Part shown: piece by piece, positions 58,011-64,000 of the stretch
Position numbering within the stretch: position 1 is the stretch's first letter
Layout: every line of letters begins with the position of its first letter
Assembly: GCA_964494475.1 (NCBI GenBank)
Contig: CAZBRS010000020.1
Location: 26,284-90,283 of the forward strand
Reading direction: 5' to 3'
Length of the DNA: 64,000 nucleotides
Source of the DNA: CAZBRS01 sp964494475
GTDB lineage: Bacteria; Myxococcota_A; UBA9042; CAZBRS01
Translations under genes and position numbers: made by a program
Notes under the pieces: generated by a model
The model's database searches: none
What the model saw: only the letters and a program-made list of their open reading frames with translations
Told to the model about the DNA's origin: nothing

Positions 58011-59275
58011 CGACGCGAGGATGGGGGATGGTGGCCCTGGCCGCGCTGGCGATCGGGTGCAGTTCGTCGGACCAGAGCGGCGGCCGCGACGGTGCGGCGC
58101 CGGGGGACGACGCGCGGGCCGAGGGCCTGGCGTGGGACGTGAGCGGAGCCGACGGCCGGGGCGAGCTGGCGGGCGACGTCGCGACCGACCTGCCGGGAGG
58201 GGCCGACGCGCCCGCGGATCCGGGCGCGCACGAGCTTCCGCCGGCGGGCGACACATCGGGCGACGTGCCGGTGGGCGTGCCCTGCGACCTGGCGTGCGGC
58301 CTGGGCGACGTCACGGGCCGCGTGTGCGCGCCCGACAGCAAGACGTACGTGACCCACGCCAAGGTGTGGGTCGACGCCGTGGGCTGCGACGGCCAGCCCG
58401 TGCGCATCGAGACGCTGTCGGGCTACGACGGCACCTACACCCTGAAGCACGTGCCCTGCGGCACCTGGACGGTGCACATCGAGAAGGGCTCGTTCACGCA
58501 CTATCTTCAGGCGCAGGTCGAGACCGGGAAGGTCACCGACCTGTCGAACCAGGGCATCAAGATGTGCCTGGGCGCCACCGCCGCCCGCCTGTGCGTGATC
58601 ACCGGCGACTGGGACACCATCGAGCAGACCCTCCAGGACCTCGGGTTCCAGTTCGAGCTGTACGAGCTCTACACGGGCGGGTTCCAGGATCCGACCTGGG
58701 AGGGCGGTGAGGCGGTCGGGCTGCTGACGGACCTGTCGGCCATGCAGGCCGCGTGCGACGTGCTGTTCCTCGACTGCGGCAAGGCCCACTGCGAGATGGT
58801 GAAGAGCGAGCCGTCGATCCAATGGAACCTCCGCGACTTCGTCGAGGCGGGGGGCTCGCTGTACGCCTCCGACTTCGCGTATTGCTACGGCGAGTACGCC
58901 TTCCCCGAGTACATCGACTTCCACGGCGACGACCTGAAGTGCGGCCAGTACGACGGCACCGGCCCCATCAAGATGGACGGCAACCAGACCATCGAGGCCA
59001 CGGTGCTGGACCCCGACCTGGTGGCCTACCTGGGCAAGAGCACCTTCCCTGCCAAGTTCGGGCTGGGTCCGCTCGTGTCGGTCGACGGCGCCGGGCTGTC
59101 GCTCGCCCACGTCCAGGGCTACGTGAAGAAGTTCGACGCCGTGCAGCCCTTCGTGCTGTCGTACGCGCCCTTCGGGGCCGCCGGGGGCACGGTGCTGTAC
59201 ACCAGCTTCCACAACGACGAGCAGGTGAACGCCGACATGGCGGTCATCCTCAACTACATGGTGTTCTCGCTGTAA
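58007..59275 (+). CDS. Lipoprotein with carboxypeptidase-regulatory-like and ThuA/GATase-like domains
   Basis: 422 residues. Lipobox LAIGC (Cys18) and an Asp/Ala/Gly-rich linker to about residue 85. Residues about 95-185 form a beta domain like the carboxypeptidase regulatory fold (LSGYDGTYTLKHVPCGTWTVHIEKGSF). The remainder resembles the class I amidotransferase-like/ThuA fold: ACDVLFLDCGKAHC, LRDFVEAGGSLYASDF and VLYTSFHNDEQ. No catalytic triad is certain. Translationally coupled to tetR; 17 bp before the next lipoprotein gene. Confidence 0.75.
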   Translation: MTTRGWGMVALAALAIGCSSSDQSGGRDGAAPGDDARAEGLAWDVSGADGRGELAGDVATDLPGGADAPADPGAHELPPAGDTSGDVPVGVPCDLACGLGDVTGRVCAPDSKTYVTHAKVWVDAVGCDGQPVRIETLSGYDGTYTLKHVPCGTWTVHIEKGSFTHYLQAQVETGKVTDLSNQGIKMCLGATAARLCVITGDWDTIEQTLQDLGFQFELYELYTGGFQDPTWEGGEAVGLLTDLSAMQAACDVLFLDCGKAHCEMVKSEPSIQWNLRDFVEAGGSLYASDFAYCYGEYAFPEYIDFHGDDLKCGQYDGTGPIKMDGNQTIEATVLDPDLVAYLGKSTFPAKFGLGPLVSVDGAGLSLAHVQGYVKKFDAVQPFVLSYAPFGAAGGTVLYTSFHNDEQVNADMAVILNYMVFSL

Positions 59276-59292
59276 CGGGAGGGGAGGGGACG

Positions 59293-60144
59293 ATGCGAAC
59301 CTTGCGCGGGTGCGGGCTCCTGCTGGTGCTGACGGCCGCCCTGGCGGTGGCCTGCGGGGGGACCGACGCCGGGGGCGGGGACGGCCGCGCGACCGACGCG
59401 AGCGTGTCGGTCGACGCCCCGGACGATCCAGGTTCTCCGGCGGACACGGTGTCCGGGACCGACACCGCGCCGCCCGCCGACGTGACGGCGCCCGAGCCCG
59501 AGCCGGAGGTCCAGCCGGCCGACGTGCCCTCGGTCGAGGACATTGGAGCCTCGGATCCGGGCCCGTCCGACCCGGGCGGCTTCGATCCGACCGCCGTTCC
59601 GTACGGGGCCTGCGCCGACTCGACCGAGTGCCCCTTGGGGATGACCTGCGTGCTCCCGTTCGCTGACGCGGCCTACGGCTACTGCACGCTGCACTGCAGC
59701 GGCGACGAAGAGTGCCCGGCCTCGACCGCCGGCAACCCCGTGGGCTGCCACCGCGAGGGCGGCGATCCGCAGGGCACCTGTGTGGCGCTCTGCGGCGCCC
59801 TGAACGGCGGCTCGCAGGCCTGCGAGGACTGGCTGGCGTGCGCCGGCGAGCAGTTCTGCCTGCCGCCCTCGACGCTGATGCCCACCAAGGGGCCGGGCCA
59901 GTCGTGCTCCGGCGGCGCCGAGTGCCTGTCGGGGCAGTGCGTCGAGGGCGAGAACACGCCGCCCCACTGCGCGCTGGTCTGCCAGACCGACGCGGATTGC
60001 GCGGGCCCCGACGGCCTGTGGCAGGGCACGTGCGTGGGCGCGGGTGGCCTGTCGTGGAAGTTCTGCCTGTGGCTGTGCGGGATGATGGCAGAGGGCAAGG
60101 GCTGCCCGGGCGACCTCACCTGCCAGGTGGCCGTGTGCCAGTAG
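59293..60144 (+). CDS. Cys-rich lipoprotein of unknown function
   Basis: 283 residues; GGGGAGGGG precedes the ATG. Lipobox LAVAC (Cys21), then about 80 residues of Asp/Pro/Glu-rich linker. The mature domain has many Cys in patterns such as CADSTECPLGMTC, CSGDEECPAS, CSGGAECLSGQC and CQTDADCAGPDG, which resemble small disulfide modules common in myxobacterial surface proteins. No enzyme motif. Middle gene of the tetR-led operon. Confidence 0.8.
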   Translation: MRTLRGCGLLLVLTAALAVACGGTDAGGGDGRATDASVSVDAPDDPGSPADTVSGTDTAPPADVTAPEPEPEVQPADVPSVEDIGASDPGPSDPGGFDPTAVPYGACADSTECPLGMTCVLPFADAAYGYCTLHCSGDEECPASTAGNPVGCHREGGDPQGTCVALCGALNGGSQACEDWLACAGEQFCLPPSTLMPTKGPGQSCSGGAECLSGQCVEGENTPPHCALVCQTDADCAGPDGLWQGTCVGAGGLSWKFCLWLCGMMAEGKGCPGDLTCQVAVCQ

Positions 60145-60170
60145 GCCGCGACGGCCGGGAGGGTTCGGCC

Positions 60171-61538
60171 ATGGCGACGCGACTGCTCGCGGTGATGCTG
60201 CTCGGCGCGGTGGCGTGCTCGTCCGGGGCGTCGTCCGACGCCAGCGGGGCTGCCGACACGCCGACGGGCACCGACCTGCTCGGCGAGGCGACGGGAGGCG
60301 ACCTGGGCAACCCCGACGACTCCGCCCCGCCGGCCCCCGACGGGATCGCGGCCGACGCCGACGCCCCCGGGGCCCCCGACGCGGCGGCGACCGACGTCCT
60401 CACCACCGACGCGTCCGACGACGTCGCGGCGCACGCCGAGGCCGATGCCTCGCCCGCTCCGCTCGACGCGGACGACGACGGACCCGCCGACGTCGCCTAG
60501 GTCGAGCCCGCGCTTGACACCGTGACGGCCCCTGAGCAACCCCTCGCCGACACCCCGGCCCCGCCGGACGTCGCGCCGCCCGACCTCGCGCCGGACCTGC
60601 CCCCCACCCGGCCCGAGTGTCCGACCTACGCCCAGCCCGTGACGACCGGCTTCATGCTGCACTTCTCGGTCAAGGAGGCCAGCGGCATCGTCGAGAGCCG
60701 CCGGAACCCGGGTACGCTGTGGGTGCACAACGACTCGGGCGACGAGGCGCGGGAGTACGCCATCGCCAAGGCCGGCACGTCGAAGGGTACCTTCGTGCTC
60801 GAGGGCGTCGACGCCAACGACTGGGAGGACCTCGCGGTGGGCCCGGGGCCCGCGGCGGACACCACGTACCTCTACGTGGGCGACATCGGCGACAACGGCA
60901 GCAGTCGTTCGAAAATCCAGGTGTACCGCGTGCCCGAGCCGGCCGTTCAGGGCAGCCTGATCCCGCCGACGGTGACTCTGTCGGGGGTCGAGAGGATCGA
61001 CCTGCAGTACCCGGACCACCCGCACAACGCCGAGTCGATGATGGTCGACCCCTGGAACGGCGACGTGTACGTGGTGGTCAAAGCCGGCGACGGCGACTCG
61101 CCCGTGTTCCGCGCGGCCGCGCCCCTGTCCGACGGGCAGACGGTCGTGCTGGAGCAGGTGGCGTTCCTGAAGTTCGGGCAGGGAGCGCTGCCGGGCAACA
61201 CCGAGACCACCGCCGCCGACATCCACCCGGCCGGCACCGAGATCGTGATCCGTACTTACGACGCTGCCTTCCTGTGGCGGCGCCTGCCCGGCGAGACGAT
61301 GGCCGACGCGCTGGCCACCGAGCCTTGCCCGCTGCCCCTGAAGGACGAGGGCCAGGGAGAGGCGCTGGGCTTCGCCGCCGACGGCAAGGGCTCCTGCACC
61401 TGCGGCGAGGGCAGCCTGGTGGCCATCTCGTACTGCGCTCGGCGAGGAGCCCGGCGAACGCCGCGCCGCTACCGCCCCTCCATGGCCTTCAGGATGACCT
61501 TGGCGGCGTTGATGCCCGACATGACCACCGCGGACTGA
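60171..61538 (+). pseudogene. Beta-propeller lipoprotein gene interrupted by an in-frame TAG
   Basis: The first 109 codons encode a lipoprotein signal (LGAVAC, Cys16) and an Asp/Ala-rich linker, ending at TAG (60498-60500). The same frame continues without another stop for 345 codons, first with the same linker composition, then with a conserved domain: ASGIVESRRNPGTLWVHNDS, DANDWEDLAVGPG, YLYVGDIGDNGSSR and HNAESMMVDPWNGDVYVVVK. This is a secreted beta-propeller-like family of unknown function. A single C-to-T change (CAG to TAG) would explain it. Alternatives: sequencing error, readthrough, or restart at the GTG at 60522, which would lack a signal. The last 70 bp overlap the convergent flavocytochrome gene. 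Confidence 0.7.
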
Positions 61539-63469
61539 CCGCCGCCCGGGAACGTCCAGGCGCCGGCCAGGAGCAGGTTGGGGATGGGCGTCTGCTGCTC
61601 CAGGCGGTTCTGGATGGCCTGCTCGACCGTGTTGTCCCAGCCGAAGATGGTGCCGGCGGGGTTCAGCGTGTACTGCTGGATGGTCATGGGCGTGGCCACC
61701 TCCATGACCTCGACGTGCGCGGACAGGCCGGGCACGATCACCTCGGCGCGCTCGAGCAGCGTGCGGGCCAGGGCCTCCTTGTAATCGACCGCCTCGGCGT
61801 AGGGGCCGGCCCACTTCCACTGCTCGCCGCAGTCGAAGGCGAACTGCGAGGTGAGCGTGATGACGTTCTTGCCCGCGGGCGCGGCTGTGGGGTCGATGAC
61901 CGACATGTTGGCGATGGACAGGCCGCTCTGCGTGGCGTCGCAGGCATTCATGGCCTGGAACGACGCGCCGATGTCGTAGTCGAGGGCCACGTTGATCTCG
62001 TACGAGTCGCCGAACACCTCGCGGAGGTCGGCGTTCACGCCCAGGTAGACGACGTAGGCCGACAGGCCGACCTGCAGCCCCTTCACGCGTTCGACGTACG
62101 CGGGCGGCAGGGCGGCCTCGGGGACCATCTTCAACAGCGTGTCGGGGCCGTTGGCGTTCGAGACCACGTAGTCGGCGGCGTAGCAGGTGCCGTCGGCGGC
62201 GCGCACGCGCGTGGCCTTGCCGTCGACCACGTCGATGCCCACGGCGCGCGTGTTGGTGCGGATGGTGCCGCCGTTCTCGCGCACCACCTCGGCCAGCGCG
62301 TCCGGGATGGCTTGCGAGCCGCCCTCGAAGTGGTAGTAGCCGTACAGGTGGTAGCTGTTCCACATGGCCATGAAGAAGAGGGCCGACAGCTTGGAGGGCT
62401 CGTTGCCCGCGAAGCCGGCTAACTGCGCCCACACGCCGATGAGATCGGGGTCGTGGAGGAAGCCGTCGAGGAACTCGGTCAGCGTGACCTTCATGTAGTT
62501 CTGCAGGCGCGTGAGGGCGCCGGGGTACTGCTGCTCGATCTGGCCGATGGCGGTCACGTCGCCATCCTGGGCCTTCATGGCGGCCTCGAGCGTGACCTGC
62601 ATGATCTTCATCTCGTCGAACAGGGCGTCGATGCCGTCGGCCTCGTTCGGGAACTCGGTCTTCAGGAGCGCGCGATAGGTCTCGAAGTCGGCCGGGATGT
62701 CGATCGTCCGGTCGGGGTAGATCATACGGTACATGGGGTCGAGGTGGATGGGCTTCATCTTGTCGTAGATGCCCAGGTCTTTCCACAGCAGGTAGTTGGT
62801 TCCGTCGGGCGAGTTCAGCCCGTCGACGGCGTGCAGCGAGATCTCGAAGCTGTAGTCGCCGCGCTGGAAGCGCCCCATGCAGCCGCCCAGGCGGTGGTTC
62901 TGCTCCAGCACGATCACGTCGACGCCGGCCTTGGCCAGCTTGGCCGCTGCGCCCAGGCCGCCGCCGCCCGCGCCGATGACCACCACCTGGTGCGCCTCGG
63001 TGACGGCGCAGCCGTCGGCCGGGATCTCCCAGCGGTGGCAGTTCAGGCAGTCGTCGGGCGGGCCGTACGCGACGCCCGCGTGCGCGCCGGTGTGGCACGT
63101 CGCGCACGCGAAGGCGCCGTCGGCGTGGTGCGCCACGGTCCGCTTCGGCGCGCCGTTCGTGCCGTGGCAGGTGCCGCAGTCGCCGGGGCCGTAGCCACCG
63201 ACGTGCGCGCCCTCGTGGCACGAGAGGCACGAGGCCCCGTTGGCCCAGCCGGGGTGCGTGCTCGCCAGGACCGCCGACGCCACGCCGGGCGTGGCCGAGG
63301 TGATGCCTTCGACAGGGGGCGCCGTCTCACCGGCGACGTCGGAGGTCGCGTCGTTCGCCGCGTCGACCCCGGAATCGAGCCCTGCGTCGGCACCTCCACC
63401 CCCGGAGTTCCCGCACCCCACCAGCCAAAGAAGCCCTGCGGCGGCCAGGATCGAAGCGGCGCTCCTCAT
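61469..63469 (-). CDS. Tetraheme cytochrome c fused to a CrtI/RetSat-like FAD oxidoreductase (lipoprotein)
   Basis: 666 residues. Lipobox WLVGC (Cys19) and an Asp/Ala linker. Four heme motifs follow: CLSCH (81-85), CGTCH (98-102), CATCH (122-126) and CLNCH (141-145). From residue 161 a flavoprotein begins with VVVIGAGGGGLGAAAKLA (FAD dinucleotide site) and continues as a phytoene-desaturase/retinol-saturase-like enzyme, with RLGGCMGRF near the start and LLLAGAWTFPGGGQSAVVMSG at the end. Predicted to sit outside the inner membrane and to pass electrons between a periplasmic chain and an organic substrate. Comparable in layout to Shewanella fumarate reductase FccA, but the flavin domain is of another family. 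Substrate unknown. Confidence 0.85.
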   Translation of the reverse strand: MRSAASILAAAGLLWLVGCGNSGGGGADAGLDSGVDAANDATSDVAGETAPPVEGITSATPGVASAVLASTHPGWANGASCLSCHEGAHVGGYGPGDCGTCHGTNGAPKRTVAHHADGAFACATCHTGAHAGVAYGPPDDCLNCHRWEIPADGCAVTEAHQVVVIGAGGGGLGAAAKLAKAGVDVIVLEQNHRLGGCMGRFQRGDYSFEISLHAVDGLNSPDGTNYLLWKDLGIYDKMKPIHLDPMYRMIYPDRTIDIPADFETYRALLKTEFPNEADGIDALFDEMKIMQVTLEAAMKAQDGDVTAIGQIEQQYPGALTRLQNYMKVTLTEFLDGFLHDPDLIGVWAQLAGFAGNEPSKLSALFFMAMWNSYHLYGYYHFEGGSQAIPDALAEVVRENGGTIRTNTRAVGIDVVDGKATRVRAADGTCYAADYVVSNANGPDTLLKMVPEAALPPAYVERVKGLQVGLSAYVVYLGVNADLREVFGDSYEINVALDYDIGASFQAMNACDATQSGLSIANMSVIDPTAAPAGKNVITLTSQFAFDCGEQWKWAGPYAEAVDYKEALARTLLERAEVIVPGLSAHVEVMEVATPMTIQQYTLNPAGTIFGWDNTVEQAIQNRLEQQTPIPNLLLAGAWTFPGGGQSAVVMSGINAAKVILKAMEGR

Positions 63470-63620
63470 GTGCTCCCCCCCTCGATGGACTCCCCTGCGG
63501 AGCGGACGCCCCGCCCCGCCAGTCTACTCGGCTGCTCCAGCCGCGCTACGTGAATTGACAGTCACTGCCACGTTCGGGCAACCTGGGCCCCTGACCAACC
63601 GGGCGACACGGAGGCCTGAC

Positions 63621-64000
63621 ATGGAGCGACTGCAGTTGCCGCGCGAGTTTCCCGGGGGAACGCGCTACGGCGCAGAGGAAGAGGAGGCCGTGTTGCGGGT
63701 CGTGCGGGCCCGCTCGCCCTTCCGCTATTACGGCGAGGCCTGCGGCTTCGAGGTGGCGGCGCTCGAGGCCGAGTTCGCGCGCCACCTGGGTGCCGACGCC
63801 GCGGAGCCGTTGCACGTCACGGCGGTCAACAGCGGCACCGGCGCGCTCGACGTGGCCCTGGAGGCCCTGGGCGTGGGCGCCGGCGACGAGGTGGCCACCC
63901 AGGGCTTCTTCTGGATCTCGACCATCGGCGCCATCGTGCGCAACCGCGCCGTACCGGTGCTGGTCGACTCGGACGACACGCTGAACCTGGACCCCGACGA
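63621..64000 (+). CDS. DegT/DnrJ-family aminotransferase, 5' part
   Basis: 126 codons from the ATG at 63621, which follows GGAGG; open to the window edge. RYGAEEEEAVLRVVRARSPF, then VNSGTGALDVALEALGVGAG (cofactor phosphate loop) and ATQGFFWISTIGAIV match the start of the DegT/DnrJ/EryC1/StrS family. The active-site lysine is beyond the window. The start YGEACGFEVAALEAEF suggests the subgroup that uses large substrates such as keto-sugars. Divergent from the flavocytochrome gene across 151 bp. Confidence 0.82.
   Translation, partial: MERLQLPREFPGGTRYGAEEEEAVLRVVRARSPFRYYGEACGFEVAALEAEFARHLGADAAEPLHVTAVNSGTGALDVALEALGVGAGDEVATQGFFWISTIGAIVRNRAVPVLVDSDDTLNLDPD

Overview
The window is GC-rich, densely packed and bacterial. 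Several traits point to Myxococcota or a close relative: a MYXO-CTERM-like tail on the GH38 enzyme (Gly-Cys motif, hydrophobic segment, Arg pair); many surface lipoproteins whose lipidated Cys is followed by an Asp/Ala/Pro-rich linker; an NrfHA nitrite reductase; and many B12-domain radical SAM enzymes. This assignment is inference, since no rRNA is present. I saw no tRNA, rRNA, CRISPR array or insertion sequence.

Layout. 1-15.4 kb holds envelope and housekeeping genes: a partial Omp85 (BamA/TamA-like) gene coupled to corA, a secreted GH38 glycosidase, a subtilase, a SpoT-like HD protein, an RlmI-like methyltransferase, nrfHA, a WG-repeat lipoprotein and a membrane diguanylate cyclase. 15.4-19.4 kb has two less familiar genes: an ATPase-nuclease fusion and a 755-residue protein of unknown function. 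19.6-24.2 kb holds a DnaQ-fold exonuclease, a small lipoprotein, a SpoVR/DUF444 pair and a Tat-exported hydrolase. carAB follows (24.3-28.6 kb).

28.7-45.4 kb is the most striking block: eight radical SAM proteins (seven with a B12-binding-like N-terminus, one MiaB-like), two family 2 glycosyltransferases, a DegT/DnrJ aminotransferase and a polytopic membrane protein. Many genes overlap by start/stop fusion. This suggests a dedicated pathway, perhaps for a modified glycolipid or another secondary metabolite; the product cannot be read from the sequence. Two of these radical SAM proteins of different subfamilies end in the same roughly 90-residue domain.

45.4-50 kb has a beta-CASP nuclease, an FHA-GAF protein overlapping a pentapeptide-repeat potassium channel, and a lipase-like hydrolase. 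50-63.5 kb is a surface-protein island: a lipoprotein with two pilin-headgroup-like domains, Cys-rich lipoproteins (one with a C39-like peptidase domain), a VWA lipoprotein, a TetR regulator heading a lipoprotein operon, a lipoprotein interrupted by an in-frame TAG, and a tetraheme-flavoprotein fusion. The TetR promoter/operator is present twice (about 90% identical over 87 bp); the second copy carries a decayed tetR remnant. The window ends inside a second DegT-type aminotransferase gene.
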